The notes under the pieces: model-generated
The model's input: only the letters and a program-made list of their open reading frames with translations
Databases searched by the model: none
What the model was told of the DNA's origin: nothing
Position numbers and translations under genes: made by a program
Shown: positions 52,403 to 63,784 of the stretch, piece after piece
Position numbering within the stretch: the stretch's first letter is position 1
Layout: each line of letters begins with the position of its first letter
Source: Leucobacter sp. OLIS6
GTDB lineage: Bacteria; Actinomycetota; Actinomycetes; Actinomycetales; Microbacteriaceae
Assembly (NCBI RefSeq): GCF_002752355.1
Contig: NZ_MRAV01000008.1
Location: forward strand, 295,560 to 359,559
DNA: 64,000 bases
Direction of reading: 5' to 3'

Positions 52403-53707
52403 ATGGATCCCAACAAGCTGAACCACGACGCCGACGCGCCCCGCCTGATCAAGACGCGGCCCCGTGCCGACGGCGATGCGGCGCGCCCGCAGACGCGTCC
52501 GCGCACCGAGGGCTGGACGCAGCTGACCGGGCCCGACGGTCGCCCGACGCTGCAGTTCGCCTCGCCTCGCGTGAAGCAGCCCGACACCCACCTGGCCGAC
52601 ATGACGCTCGCCGAGCGCGAGGCCAAGATCGCCCTGATGGGCCTGCCGAAGTTCCGTGCGAAGCAGGTCTCGAAGCACTACTTCGAGCACCGCACCACCG
52701 ATCCCGAGCAGATGACCGACCTGCCGAAGGACCGCCGCGAGGAGATCGCGGCGGCGTTCTTCCCGCCGCTCCTCACCGAGGTGAAGCGCCTCGTCACCGA
52801 CGACGGCGACACCATCAAGTTCCTCTGGCGCCTGTTCGACGGTGCGCTCGTCGAATCCGTACTCATGCGCTACCCGGGCCGCATCACGCTCTGCGTCTCG
52901 AGCCAGTGCGGCTGCGGCATGAACTGCCCGTTCTGCGCCACGGGCCAGGCCGGCCTGACCCGCAACATGTCGACGGCCGAGATCCTCGACCAGATCGTGC
53001 AGGCGAACCGCGTGATCGCCGAGGGCGGCCTCGGCCGCAGGCGCGAGGCGGGCAACGGTGCGGAGCCCGAGCGCGTGAACAACATCGTGTTCATGGGCAT
53101 GGGGGAACCCCTGGCCAACTACAAGCGGGTCATGAACGCGGTGCGCCGCATGGTCGCGCCGTCGCCCGAGGGACTCGGCATGAGCGCGCGCGGCATCACG
53201 GTCTCGACCGTGGGCCTCGCGCCCGCCATCAAGAAGCTCGCCGACGAGGACATCCCGGTGACCTTCGCGCTGTCGCTGCACGCGCCCGACGACCAGCTGC
53301 GCGACGAGCTGATCCCCGTCAACAGCCGGTGGAAGGTCGACGAGGTGCTCGACGCCGCGCGCGGCTACTACGAGAAGACCGGTCGGCGCGTCTCGATCGA
53401 GTACGCGCTCATCAAGGATATGAACGACCATGCCTGGCGCGCCGAGCTGCTGGCGCAGAAGCTCAACGAGCGCGGCCGCGGCTGGGTGCACGTCAACCCG
53501 ATCCCGCTGAACCCGACCCCGGGCTCGGTGTGGACCTCGTCCACCCGCGAGGTCACGCGCGAGTTCGTCGACCGGCTCAACGCGGCCGGGATCCCGACGA
53601 CCCTGCGCGATACCCGCGGCAAGGAGATCGACGGGGCCTGCGGCCAGCTGGTCGCCACCGAGCAGGACAAGGCGGACGCCGCGGCGTTCGCCGACGCCGC
53701 GAGCTGA
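52403..53707 (+). CDS. rlmN: Dual-specificity RNA methyltransferase RlmN
   Basis: 434 residues. Radical-SAM cluster cysteines C171, C175 and C178 (CGMNCPFC). The methyl-carrying C-terminal Cys is in DGACGQL (about 413). It methylates C2 of A2503 in 23S rRNA and A37 in tRNAs. The first 45 residues are a Arg/Asp-rich extension. An ACAAT -10-like element lies close before the ATG. Confidence 0.97.
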   Translation: MDPNKLNHDADAPRLIKTRPRADGDAARPQTRPRTEGWTQLTGPDGRPTLQFASPRVKQPDTHLADMTLAEREAKIALMGLPKFRAKQVSKHYFEHRTTDPEQMTDLPKDRREEIAAAFFPPLLTEVKRLVTDDGDTIKFLWRLFDGALVESVLMRYPGRITLCVSSQCGCGMNCPFCATGQAGLTRNMSTAEILDQIVQANRVIAEGGLGRRREAGNGAEPERVNNIVFMGMGEPLANYKRVMNAVRRMVAPSPEGLGMSARGITVSTVGLAPAIKKLADEDIPVTFALSLHAPDDQLRDELIPVNSRWKVDEVLDAARGYYEKTGRRVSIEYALIKDMNDHAWRAELLAQKLNERGRGWVHVNPIPLNPTPGSVWTSSTREVTREFVDRLNAAGIPTTLRDTRGKEIDGACGQLVATEQDKADAAAFADAAS

Positions 53708-53740
53708 GGTCCACCCGGAGGCGCTGACCGCGTAGCTCGC

Positions 53741-54793
53741 TCAGCGCCCGAGCGCGCTCGCGAGCAGTTCGACATCCGCCTCGGTGTTCCAGAGGTGGAA
53801 CGCGACGCGAGCGTTCCCGGCGCGGCCCGAGGCGACGATGCCGGCCGCGGTGAGCGCGGCGAGGTCGGATCCCTCGGGGTCCGCCCAGGTCACGATCGCG
53901 GATTCGCATTCCGGCAGACCGAGCACGCTGCGGGCACGATCGGCGAGTCCGACTGCGTGGGCCTGCGCGATCCCGGGCTCCAGCTCGGCGAAGAAGCGCA
54001 GTGCGGCCTCGGCGCCCGCGATCGCCTGCCACGCGGGGGAGAGATCGAAGCGCCCGGCTCCCGCGGCGAGCGGGGTGTGCCCGGCGTAGCAGGAAGCCCA
54101 GACATCGTCGGCGGAGCACCAGCCGGCGGCGATCGGGGTGAGCGCGTCGTCGAGTCCGGCCCGCACGGTGAGGAAGCTGACGCCGCGCGGCGCGCAGAGC
54201 CACTTGTACGCGTGGCAGACGGTGAAGTCGAAGCCGGCGGCGCCGACCGGGAGCCAGCCGAGGGACTGCGTCAAGTCGACGAGCGTGCGCGCGCCGACCG
54301 CCTCCGCGGCCGCGCCGATGGCGGCGTGATCGGCGATCGCGCCCGTGGCGGACTGCACGAGCGAGAACGCGACGAGCGCGGTCTCGGGGCGGATCGCGTC
54401 GGCGAGGCGGTCGAGCGGCGCGTACCGCACTCGCACGCCGCGGGCGGAGAGCTGCTCGAAGGGGTGCGTGAGCGACGAGAAGTCGCCCGAGACGCACAGC
54501 ACCTCGGCCCCGTCGGGCACGGAGGTCGCGACGACCGACACCAGCTGGGACACCTGACCGGCGACCGCGACACGGTCGGCGTCGACCCCGGCGATCCGGC
54601 CGAAGTGCTCGCGGCAGCGCTCGACGAGGCCGCCGATCGCGCGGGCATCGAGGCGACCCGCGGACCAGGCGTCGATGGTGTCGTGCACGGCGCGGGCGGT
54701 CTCGAGCGTCGGCAGTCCGCCGGTGCACGCGGAGAGGTATCCGCGCACCTCGGGGAAGGCGTCGGCGGGGATTCGGGCGGTCGTCGCGGTCAT
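53741..54793 (-). CDS. Class V aminotransferase (PLP-dependent)
   Basis: 350 residues. PLP features are Asp173 (LVDLTQSLGW) and the Schiff-base Lys197 (CHAYKWLCAPRG). Family members include kynureninase-, cysteine-desulfurase- and serine-pyruvate-like enzymes. There is no clear active-site desulfurase cysteine, so an amino-acid transaminase or lyase is more likely. It is divergent from a LysR gene across an 82-bp AT-rich region with a dyad, so it is probably regulated by it. Confidence 0.87.
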   Translation of the reverse strand: MTATTARIPADAFPEVRGYLSACTGGLPTLETARAVHDTIDAWSAGRLDARAIGGLVERCREHFGRIAGVDADRVAVAGQVSQLVSVVATSVPDGAEVLCVSGDFSSLTHPFEQLSARGVRVRYAPLDRLADAIRPETALVAFSLVQSATGAIADHAAIGAAAEAVGARTLVDLTQSLGWLPVGAAGFDFTVCHAYKWLCAPRGVSFLTVRAGLDDALTPIAAGWCSADDVWASCYAGHTPLAAGAGRFDLSPAWQAIAGAEAALRFFAELEPGIAQAHAVGLADRARSVLGLPECESAIVTWADPEGSDLAALTAAGIVASGRAGNARVAFHLWNTEADVELLASALGR

Positions 54794-54819
54794 GCCGCCA
54801 GGCTAGGAGCCGCCGCTTC

Positions 54820-54868
54820 ATAAGAAAAGAGAATGCTTCTTATCTTTTTGTTTCCGTTGGCTTATACT
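54820..54868. promoter_or_regulatory. LysR-type operator and -10 box between divergent genes
   Basis: ATAAGAA (54820-54826) and TTCTTAT (54837-54843) form a perfect 7-bp dyad with a 10-bp centre, fitting the interrupted T-N11-A dyads bound by LysR proteins. TATACT (54863-54868) lies seven bases before the lysR ATG, giving a leaderless lysR transcript. The patch is strongly AT-rich against the flanks. Confidence 0.7.
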
Positions 54869-54875
54869 CTTGGGC

Positions 54876-55826
54876 ATGACCACGCAGCGCACCGGCGACC
54901 CGCTCGGCTCCATCGACTCGACCGAACTCCGAATCCTGCACGCCCTCGCCACGACGGGTTCGCTCACGGCGGCGGCGGCGAGCCTCGGGCTCAGCCAGCC
55001 GGCGGTGAGCCAGCGCATCAAGCGGGTCGAGACCCGTCTCGCGGTTCCGCTCATCGAACGCCAGGGGCGCGGGATCCGGCTCACCCCCGCCGGTCAGATC
55101 CTCGCGGACCACGGCCGCACCGTGGTGGCCGAGATCGACGCGGCGCTCGCTGCGATCGACGACCTGCGCGGGGAGCGCGGCGGAACGCTGCGGCTCGTCG
55201 GTTTCCCCTCGGCCTCGGCGACCATCGTGCCCGCCGTCATGCGCCGACTCGCTGCCGAGGCCCCCGACGTCTCGCTGCAGTACCGCGAGGCCGAGCCGCC
55301 CGCCGCGGTCGCGATGCTGCGCGACGGCGAGGTCGACTGCGCCCTGATCTTCGACTACGCGGGCGCTGCGGAGCGCCCCGCCGGCAGCGTCTTCACGCCG
55401 TTCTGGCGCGAGGAGGTGAAGCTCGTCGTCTCGCAGGAGCGCGCGGGCGAGCAGCACGAGGCGCACCTCGGCGAGTACGCCGCGGAGCACTGGATCGCCG
55501 GCTGCGAGAAGTGCCGGGGTCACCTGCTCACCGCGGCGGCCGAGCACGGCTTCGAACCGGACATCATCCAGGAGACCGATAACGTCCCGGCGATGCTCGC
55601 CATGGCCGCGGCCGGCGGAGCCGTCGCGATGGTGCCCGATCTCGCCCTCGCGGCGGCGCGCACCCTGCCCGACGACGCGTGCGCGCTGCCCATCGTGCCC
55701 CCGCGCACCCGCACCATCGGGCTCGTGTCGATGGACACCGCCAACGAGAGCCCGCAGGTCCGCCTCGCGAAGCGCATGCTCGGCGGCGTCGACGGATCCT
55801 GCTGGGGGCTGGAGTCCGTCGCGTGA
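54876..55826 (+). CDS. LysR-family transcriptional regulator
   Basis: 316 residues. HTH at about 12-70 (LRILHALATTGSLTAAAASLGLSQPAVSQRIKRVE), linker helix, then a periplasmic-binding-like effector domain (about 95-300). GCEKCRG in the effector domain is an unusual CxxC pair. It faces the class-V aminotransferase gene and overlaps the downstream MFS gene (GTGA), so it probably controls both. ATG 54876 fits the -10 box. Confidence 0.93.
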   Translation: MTTQRTGDPLGSIDSTELRILHALATTGSLTAAAASLGLSQPAVSQRIKRVETRLAVPLIERQGRGIRLTPAGQILADHGRTVVAEIDAALAAIDDLRGERGGTLRLVGFPSASATIVPAVMRRLAAEAPDVSLQYREAEPPAAVAMLRDGEVDCALIFDYAGAAERPAGSVFTPFWREEVKLVVSQERAGEQHEAHLGEYAAEHWIAGCEKCRGHLLTAAAEHGFEPDIIQETDNVPAMLAMAAAGGAVAMVPDLALAAARTLPDDACALPIVPPRTRTIGLVSMDTANESPQVRLAKRMLGGVDGSCWGLESVA

Positions 55827-57145
55827 GCGGCGGGACGCAGCAGACTTCGAGCGCGGCACCGGACGCTGGCGCGATCCTGGACCCGGGCGCGGTCGCACGG
55901 ATCCAGCGGCGCACCCTCTGGGTGCTGGCCGCCGGCACCGTGCTCGGCGGTCTCGGCGTCGGCGCGGCGCTGTCCGTCGGCGCCCTGCTGCTCGCGCAGG
56001 TGAGCGGCAACGACGCCATCTCGGGACTCGCATCCGCGGTGTTCAACGCGGGTGCGGCGGCGGCGGGGATCCCGCTCGCCCGCGTCGCGATGCGGCATGG
56101 GCGCAGGCGTGCGCTCGTCACGGGCAGCATCGTCGCCATGTTCGGTGCGCTGGTCGCCATCTTCGGCGCGGTGATCTCGGTCTGGTGGGTGCTCGCCGCA
56201 GGCCTCGCCGCGCTCGGCGTCGCCAGCGCGGTGCAGCTGCTCTCGCGATTCGCCGCGGCCGACCTGGCGCGTCCCGAGAACCGGGCCCGCGATCTGTCGC
56301 TCGTCGTGTGGTCCATCACCGTCGGCGCGGTCGTTGGCCCGAACCTCATCGGTCCGGGCGCCGTGGTCGGATCCGCGCTCGGCATCGCGCCGCTCGCCGG
56401 GGTGTTCGTCTTCGCGTTCATCGCGCAGGTGCTCGCGGCGATCGTCAACGCGGTCGGGCTGCGCCCCGATCCTCTGCTCACCGCCCGAGCGCTGCCGCAG
56501 GCCGATCCGACCGGGCCGATCGGCGTCGACGGCGGGTCCGCCCGCGGCGACCGCGTCGCCCAGATCCTCACCATCGTGGTGATCGCCATCGCCCAGGCGG
56601 TCATGGTCGCGCTCATGGCGATGACTCCGCTGCACCTCATGCACCACGAGGGCACCCCTGAGATCGTCGGGATCACGCTGAGTCTGCACATCGCCGGCAT
56701 GTACGCGCTGTCGCCCGTGTTCGGCCTGCTGGCCAGCCGCATCGGACGCATTCCGGTGGTGGCGACGGGCCTCGTGATCCTGCTCGGCTCCGCGGCGCTC
56801 GCCTACTTCGCCGGCGCTTCGCACGTGCTCGTGCAGATCGCGCTCGTGCTGCTGGGCCTCGGGTGGAGCGCCGTGACGGTCGCGGGCGCCGCGCTGCTCA
56901 CCGAGCTCACCCCGCGGGCCGAACGGCCGCGCTGGCAGGGCCGATCCGACACCTTCATGAGCGCGTCGGGCGCCGTCGCCGGGGCGCTCTCGGGGCTCGT
57001 CTTCGCGGTCGGCGACTTCCCGTTCCTCGCGGTGGTCTCGGCGCTCATGCTGGCGATCGGCGCCATCGCGGCGGTCCCGCTGGCACTGCGATCCCGGGGC
57101 ACGGCCGGCCCCGGTCGAGCCCCGCAACCCGGCGGCACCCGGTAG
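55823..57145 (+). CDS. MFS transporter
   Basis: 440 residues, about 12 helices. Motif MRHGRRRALVTGS after helix 2; second half with LLASRIGRIPVVATG. GTG start overlapping the LysR stop (GTGA). Substrate unknown; the divergent aminotransferase suggests an amino acid or amine. Confidence 0.88.
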   Translation: MSGGTQQTSSAAPDAGAILDPGAVARIQRRTLWVLAAGTVLGGLGVGAALSVGALLLAQVSGNDAISGLASAVFNAGAAAAGIPLARVAMRHGRRRALVTGSIVAMFGALVAIFGAVISVWWVLAAGLAALGVASAVQLLSRFAAADLARPENRARDLSLVVWSITVGAVVGPNLIGPGAVVGSALGIAPLAGVFVFAFIAQVLAAIVNAVGLRPDPLLTARALPQADPTGPIGVDGGSARGDRVAQILTIVVIAIAQAVMVALMAMTPLHLMHHEGTPEIVGITLSLHIAGMYALSPVFGLLASRIGRIPVVATGLVILLGSAALAYFAGASHVLVQIALVLLGLGWSAVTVAGAALLTELTPRAERPRWQGRSDTFMSASGAVAGALSGLVFAVGDFPFLAVVSALMLAIGAIAAVPLALRSRGTAGPGRAPQPGGTR

Positions 57146-57156
57146 ACTGAGCGACG

Positions 57157-58683
57157 ATGTCTGAGACCCGTGAACCCCTGTTTTCCACTGCGACCGGCGC
57201 CGACGTCCGCGTCCGCTTCTGCCCGTCGCCCACCGGCACCCCGCACGTGGGCATGGTCCGCACTGCGCTGTTCAACTGGGCGTACGCCCGGCACACCGGC
57301 GGCACCTTCGTCTTCCGCATCGAAGACACCGACGCCGCTCGCGACAGCGAGGAGAGCTACGGCCAGATCATCGATTCCCTGCGCTGGCTCGGGCTCGACT
57401 GGGACGAGGGCATCGACGCCGGCGGACCCGACGGCCCCTACCGCCAGTCGCAGCGCGGCGAGATCTACCAGGGCGTCATCGCGCAGCTGGTCGAGGCCGG
57501 GCACCTCTACGAGAGCTTCTCGACGGCAGAGGAGATCGACGCGCGCAACGAGGCCGCCGGTCGGCCCAAGCAGCTCGGCTACGACAACTTCGATCGCGAT
57601 CTGAGCGACGAGCAGCGGGCCGCGTTCCGCGCCGAGGGCCGCCAGCCCGCGCTGCGCTTCCGGGTCCCCGAGGTCGATCTCTCGTTCACCGACCTGGTGC
57701 GCGGCGACATCACCTTCCCGGCGGGTTCCACCATCGACTTCGTCGTCGTGCGCCCCAACGGCGCCCCGCTCTACACGCTCGTCAACCCGGTCGACGACGC
57801 GCTCATGGGCATCACCCACGTGCTGCGCGGTGAAGACCTCCTGTCGTCGACGCCGCGCCAGATCGCGCTCTACCACGCGCTCGTCGAGATCGGCGTCGCG
57901 AAGGCGATCCCGCGCTTCGGCCACCTGCCCTACGTCATGGGCGAGGGCAACAAGAAGCTGTCGAAGCGCGATCCCGAGTCGAACCTGCTGCACCACCGCG
58001 ACCGCGGATTCATCCCCGAGGGCCTGCTCAACTACCTGTCGCTGCTCGGCTGGTCGCTGGCGCCCGACCGCGATGTCTTCTCGCGCGACGAGATGGTGGC
58101 GGCGTTCGACGTCGAGAACGTCAACCCGAACCCCGCCCGCTTCGACCAGAAGAAGGCCGACTCGATCAACGCCGACCACATCCGCCTGCTCTCCGAGGAC
58201 GACTTCGGCCAGCGGATCCTGCCCTACCTCATCGCGGGCGGGGCGCTGCCGGTCGAGCCGAGCCCGGCGCAGCTCGAGATCGTACGCGCGGCGGTGCCGC
58301 TCGTGCAGAGCCGCGTCACGGTGCTGTCCGAGGTCACCGGGCTCATGGGTTTCCTCTTCACCACCAGCGATGCGCTCGTCTACGAGGAGGACGCGCTCAA
58401 GTCGCTCAAGGACGATGCGCCGCAGGTGCTCTCGGCGGGCCTCGCCGCCCTCGAGGCGATCCCCGAGGCCGAGTGGGCGACCGAGCGGATCCAGACCGCG
58501 CTGCAGACCGCCCTCGTCGACGAGCTCGGTCTGAAGCCGCGCATCGCCTTCGGTGCGCTCCGCGTCGCCGCCTCCGGCCGCCGCATCTCGCCGCCGCTCT
58601 TCGAATCGTTCGAGCTGCTCGGCCGCGACGAGTCGCTGGCGCGGCTGCGCCGACTCGCCGACCGCCTCGCATCGGGGGAGTGA
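57157..58683 (+). CDS. gltX: Glutamyl-tRNA synthetase
   Basis: 508 residues, class I synthetase. HIGH-type motif in [18 protein letters not shown] near the N-terminus and KLSKR ([11 protein letters not shown]) at about 267-271. The C-terminal anticodon-binding domain is complete. It charges tRNA-Glu and, if GatCAB is present elsewhere as usual in actinobacteria, tRNA-Gln. TAGACT at 57143-57148 lies eight bases before the ATG. Confidence 0.98.
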   Translation: MSETREPLFSTATGADVRVRFCPSPTGTPHVGMVRTALFNWAYARHTGGTFVFRIEDTDAARDSEESYGQIIDSLRWLGLDWDEGIDAGGPDGPYRQSQRGEIYQGVIAQLVEAGHLYESFSTAEEIDARNEAAGRPKQLGYDNFDRDLSDEQRAAFRAEGRQPALRFRVPEVDLSFTDLVRGDITFPAGSTIDFVVVRPNGAPLYTLVNPVDDALMGITHVLRGEDLLSSTPRQIALYHALVEIGVAKAIPRFGHLPYVMGEGNKKLSKRDPESNLLHHRDRGFIPEGLLNYLSLLGWSLAPDRDVFSRDEMVAAFDVENVNPNPARFDQKKADSINADHIRLLSEDDFGQRILPYLIAGGALPVEPSPAQLEIVRAAVPLVQSRVTVLSEVTGLMGFLFTTSDALVYEEDALKSLKDDAPQVLSAGLAALEAIPEAEWATERIQTALQTALVDELGLKPRIAFGALRVAASGRRISPPLFESFELLGRDESLARLRRLADRLASGE

Positions 58684-58690
58684 CCCAGTC

Positions 58691-59692
58691 ATGACCGCGC
58701 CGGATCGCACCGAGGGCGAGGCTCCGATCGGCGTCGCCGTCATCGGCGGCGGTCCGGCCGGTCTGTCGGCGGGCCTGCAGCTCGTGCGGGCCAACCGCAG
58801 GATCGCGATCCTCGACAGCAACCGGCCCCGGCACTCGGCGACCCTCGAGTCGCACGGCTTCCTCACGCGGGACGGCGCTCCGCCGCTCGAGCTTCGGCGG
58901 CTGGGGCGCGAGGAGTTCGAGCGCTACCCGACGGCCCGTTTCGCGCAGGTCATGACCCGCGAGGTGCAACCGCTCGCTCCGGATGAGGCCCGGGCGACCG
59001 GGTTCCCCGACGGGATCGGGTTCCGCGTGCGCGGCACCGGGGTTCGGGGCGCGTCGGACGTCGAGTTCCTCGCACGACGGGTGCTGATCGCGGCCGGGCT
59101 CACCGAAGATCTGCCGGCGCTCCCGCTGATCCGCGCCTACTACGGCACGGCGCTGCACAGCTGCGTCGAGTGCGACGGCTTCGAGAAGACCGACAAGCCG
59201 CTCGCGCTCATCGGCGAGACGAGCGACGTCTTCGCGCGGGCCCTGCTTATCAGCCGCTTCAGCTCCGACCTGATCGTCTTCACCAACGGTGCCGATACCG
59301 TGCGGCCCGAGCAGGAGGCGCAGCTCTCCGCCGTCGGGATCCGGGTCGAGCGCCGCGCGATCGACGACATCGTGGGCGAGAAGGCCGAGATGACCGGGGT
59401 CCGGCTCACCGACGGGACCGTGATCCCGCGTGTGGGCGGGTTCGTCCGCCCCCGCTGGCACGCGCCCGTCGAGTTCCTCGGCGAGCAGGCGATCGAGCGC
59501 GACGACTGGGGGCTGATCCGGGTCGACGAGCGCGGCGAGACCTCGATCCGCGGGGTGTACGCCGCGGGCGACATCGTGCCGCCGGGGCCCCAACAACTGA
59601 TCATCGCCGCCGGGAACGGCGCGCAGGTGGCTGCGAAACTGAACATGGACCTCATTCGAGGCGCACTGGGCGTAGGGAAGATCGATGACTGA
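58691..59692 (+). CDS. Thioredoxin-reductase-like FAD oxidoreductase
   Basis: 333 residues. FAD motif VIGGGPAGLSAG, a CxxC redox pair (SCVECDGF) at about 158-161, and a C-terminal FAD motif GVYAAGDIVPPGPQQL. The NADPH-site motif GxGxxA is replaced by IGETSDVFARA, as in thioredoxin-reductase-like proteins of uncertain reductant. Starts 7 bp after gltX; its stop lies within the first codons of the transporter gene (8-bp overlap). Confidence 0.88.
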   Translation: MTAPDRTEGEAPIGVAVIGGGPAGLSAGLQLVRANRRIAILDSNRPRHSATLESHGFLTRDGAPPLELRRLGREEFERYPTARFAQVMTREVQPLAPDEARATGFPDGIGFRVRGTGVRGASDVEFLARRVLIAAGLTEDLPALPLIRAYYGTALHSCVECDGFEKTDKPLALIGETSDVFARALLISRFSSDLIVFTNGADTVRPEQEAQLSAVGIRVERRAIDDIVGEKAEMTGVRLTDGTVIPRVGGFVRPRWHAPVEFLGEQAIERDDWGLIRVDERGETSIRGVYAAGDIVPPGPQQLIIAAGNGAQVAAKLNMDLIRGALGVGKIDD

Positions 59693-60440
59693 GACGGAGC
59701 AGCGGGTGGAGCAGCGGGCACCGGGATCCGAGGATTCCTCGCGGTATCTGACGCCGGGTGCGCGCGGTGCCGCGGTGGGTGCGCGCTACGCGACCATCTC
59801 GACGATCTTCGCGGGTATCCTGCTCATCTCGAACGTGGTCGCGGTGAAGCCCATCGCCTTCGGCGCGATCCCGTTCGGCGACTTCGCCCTACCGCTGGTC
59901 TTCGACGGCGGCGTGTTCCTGTTCCCGCTCGCCTACGTGCTGGGCGACGTGCTCGCCGAGGTCTACGGGCTCAAAGCCACGCGACGCACCATCTTCACGG
60001 CGTTCGCCCTCGCGGCGCTCGCCTCGCTGACGATCCTCGCGACGCAGGTCTCCCCGCCGGCCTCCGGTTGGGAGAACCAGACGGCGTTCGAGGCGGTGCT
60101 CGGCTTCGTGCCGCGCATCGTGCTGGCGAGCCTCACCGGTTTCCTCGCCGGGCAGTTGCTCAACGCCTGGGTCATGGACCTCATGCACCGGCGGTCGAAG
60201 GGGCGGTTCCTGCGCTCCCGGCTCATCGTCTCGACGCTCGTCGGCGAGTTCGCCGACACCCTGCTCTTCTGCACGATCGCCTTCGCCGGCATCATCACCG
60301 GGCTCGATTTCGTGATGTACGTGGTGCTCGGCTACCTGGTCAAGTGCCTCGCGGAGGTCGTGCTGCTGCCCGTCACCACCCGGGTTATCCGCTGGGTGCG
60401 CCGCGCGGAGGATCGCGCGGCGGCACGTCCGGCGGAATAG
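59685..60440 (+). CDS. yhhQ: Queuosine precursor transporter (QPTR/YhhQ)
   Basis: 251 residues, six membrane helices. LLISNVVAVKPI, VLGDVLAEVYGLKATRRTI and LVSTLVGEFADTLLF-like stretches are the vitamin-transport/YhhQ family motifs. It imports preQ0/preQ1 or related bases. Tail to tail with tgt (7-bp gap), which would use the imported base. Confidence 0.93.
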   Translation: MTETEQRVEQRAPGSEDSSRYLTPGARGAAVGARYATISTIFAGILLISNVVAVKPIAFGAIPFGDFALPLVFDGGVFLFPLAYVLGDVLAEVYGLKATRRTIFTAFALAALASLTILATQVSPPASGWENQTAFEAVLGFVPRIVLASLTGFLAGQLLNAWVMDLMHRRSKGRFLRSRLIVSTLVGEFADTLLFCTIAFAGIITGLDFVMYVVLGYLVKCLAEVVLLPVTTRVIRWVRRAEDRAAARPAE

Positions 60441-60447
60441 CCGCCGC

Positions 60448-61866
<1,419 letters not shown>

Positions 61867-61934
61867 TCATGCTCGCTCGCCATGATCGAGGAGTTGCAGT
61901 GCGCTGTGCTGCGCGACGACCCGGAAGGAACCCC

Positions 61935-63629
61935 GTGCCCCGTACTCTCCCGCAACGATCGCGGACGCTGATGGCCGCGCTGCTGCTCGGAACGCTCGGA
62001 CTGGGAGCGGTCGCGACGCTGACCGTTCCCCCGCAGCCGGCGCAGGCCGCCGACTACACGGGGGCGCAGGCCGGCGACCTGGTCGACGTGCGCATCGGCG
62101 ACGTGCGGCCGACCCAACCGGCGCTCGGCTACGACGAGGTCTTCTACAAGCTCGGTCGTTACACAGTGGGCAAGGACGCCATCAACAAGAAGTTCGGCGA
62201 CTGGTGCGAGGCGAACGGCCAGGGCGACGTGGCCGGCGCGAAGCCGGGTGCGCGACTCGACGATCCGACGAGCTTCACCTGCACGGTGGCGCTGGGCGCC
62301 GAGACCGCCGATACGATCGCACCGATGAAGACCGTGGTGGTGGGCCCGGGCGGCTCGCTCTACCTCACCGACGGCCACCACACGCTCACCTCCTTCGCCG
62401 AGACGCCGGACGGCGGGCTCGACCTGCACGTGCGGCTCCGAGTGCTGGGCAACCTGAGCTCGCTGAACGAGCAGCAGTTCTGGGCGAAGATGATCGAGAA
62501 CAAGTGGACGTGGCTGCGCGGCCCCGAGGGCGACGCGGTGACTCCCGAGCAGCTTCCGAAGAACGTCGGACTCGCGAACTTCCGCAACGACAACTACCGC
62601 AGCGTGCTCTACTTCGGGCGCGACATCGGGTACGCCTCCGGTTCGCTGCCGTTCCAGGAGTTCTACTGGGGCTCCTGGGTGCGCGACGCGAAGCCCGTCG
62701 ATCTCTCCGGGTGGGATCGGGGCGACTTCACCAGCTACCTGGCGACGGTGCGCGCGCTGACCACGGCTCAGACCGGACTGGCTGACGGCGCGATCGTCGA
62801 CAGCGGCTTCACCGCGGCGCAGTTGGGCAAGCTGGGGCAGTGGAACGACGGCAAGGCCGAGGGCAAGGGCGAGTGGAGCAAGCTGGCGAAGCCCTACTCG
62901 GACGCCAAGCCGGGCAAGATCGCGTATGCGCTCGAGTACCGCGCGGCGAATCTGCCGGTGGCACCTGCTGCGCCGACCGTGACCGCCGCGGCGGGCGAGG
63001 CGGTCGTGAGCTGGAACGTTCCGGCCTCCGGCGATCGCCCGGTGACCGGGTACACCGTCCGGCTGGATCCGGTGCGGCCCGCGGTCGCGGACTCGGTCGC
63101 CGCGGATGCCTCCGCACCGATCGTGGCCGAGGTCGCGGCACCCGCGACGAGCCACCGCTTCACCGATGTGCCCGCGGGGGAGTACACCGCCACCGTGACC
63201 GCGCACAACCTGGTGGGGGACTCTCCGCTCTCGCCCGCATCGGACGCGGTCTCGGTGCCGGCGAAGCCGGACACCGGGGCGAGCGCCGACGCCGATTCCG
63301 GATCTTCCGCGGGCGCCGATGCGAGCGGTACCGCCGATGGGACCTCCTCAGGGTCCGCGAACGCTGGTGGGTCGAACGCTGGCGGCTCGGCTGACGGCTC
63401 GAACGCGTCGGATTCGACTCAGGCGTCCGGCTCGGCGAACGGTTCGCACAGCGGCGCGAACGCACAGTCGGCGAACGGCACGAGCGCCGGAACGGCGAAG
63501 CCCGGCGGTTCGCTTCCCGTCACGGGCGCCGCGGACGGCACCGGGCTGGCGGTCGCGGGTGCTTTCGGGATCGCGTTCCTCGGCGGCCTGGTGCTGCTGA
63601 TCTCGGCGCGAAGCCGTCGGGCGGGGTGA
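61935..63629 (+). CDS. Secreted wall-anchored protein with ParB-like and Fn3 domains
   Basis: 564 residues. GTG start at 61935 with GGAAGGA. Signal peptide at about 1-35 (cleavage near AQA-AD). The domain at about 40-330 has the ParB-like signature DVRPTQPALGYDEVFYK and YLTDGHHTLTSF of the ParBc_2 putative nuclease family. A fibronectin-III domain follows (about 342-440, PTVTAAAGEAVVSWNVP), then a Gly/Ser/Ala/Asn low-complexity stalk (about 445-522) and LPVTG-hydrophobic-RSRRAG, a sortase signal. A ParB-like fold outside the cell is unusual; the function is unknown. Confidence 0.9.
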   Translation: MPRTLPQRSRTLMAALLLGTLGLGAVATLTVPPQPAQAADYTGAQAGDLVDVRIGDVRPTQPALGYDEVFYKLGRYTVGKDAINKKFGDWCEANGQGDVAGAKPGARLDDPTSFTCTVALGAETADTIAPMKTVVVGPGGSLYLTDGHHTLTSFAETPDGGLDLHVRLRVLGNLSSLNEQQFWAKMIENKWTWLRGPEGDAVTPEQLPKNVGLANFRNDNYRSVLYFGRDIGYASGSLPFQEFYWGSWVRDAKPVDLSGWDRGDFTSYLATVRALTTAQTGLADGAIVDSGFTAAQLGKLGQWNDGKAEGKGEWSKLAKPYSDAKPGKIAYALEYRAANLPVAPAAPTVTAAAGEAVVSWNVPASGDRPVTGYTVRLDPVRPAVADSVAADASAPIVAEVAAPATSHRFTDVPAGEYTATVTAHNLVGDSPLSPASDAVSVPAKPDTGASADADSGSSAGADASGTADGTSSGSANAGGSNAGGSADGSNASDSTQASGSANGSHSGANAQSANGTSAGTAKPGGSLPVTGAADGTGLAVAGAFGIAFLGGLVLLISARSRRAG

Positions 63630-63650
63630 CCTCAATCGCTGGACGTGCGC

Positions 63651-63691
63651 GCCGAGGGCCCGGGAATCCGCGAGATTCCGGGGCCCTCGGC
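63651..63691 (+). terminator. Terminator of the ParB-like surface gene
   Basis: GCCGAGGGCCCGGGAATC (63651-63668) and GATTCCGGGGCCCTCGGC (63674-63691) form an 18-bp stem with one mismatch and a 5-nt loop. There is no T-run. It separates the surface-protein gene from the rRNA operon. Confidence 0.85.
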
Positions 63692-63755
63692 GTTCGGGCC
63701 GTGGGGGACGAGCGGCAGGATCGGTCATGTGACACGCCCGGGATCCTGCGCCATG

Positions 63756-63784
63756 TTGCGGGGCCCCCGGCATCCGCGTAATGT
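63756..63784 (+). promoter_or_regulatory. rRNA operon promoter
   Basis: TTGCGG (63756-63761), 17-bp spacer, TAATGT (63779-63784), followed at once by TAATCC. It lies about 220 bp before the window end and upstream of the conserved rrn leader. No Fis-like or UP element stands out. Confidence 0.6.
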
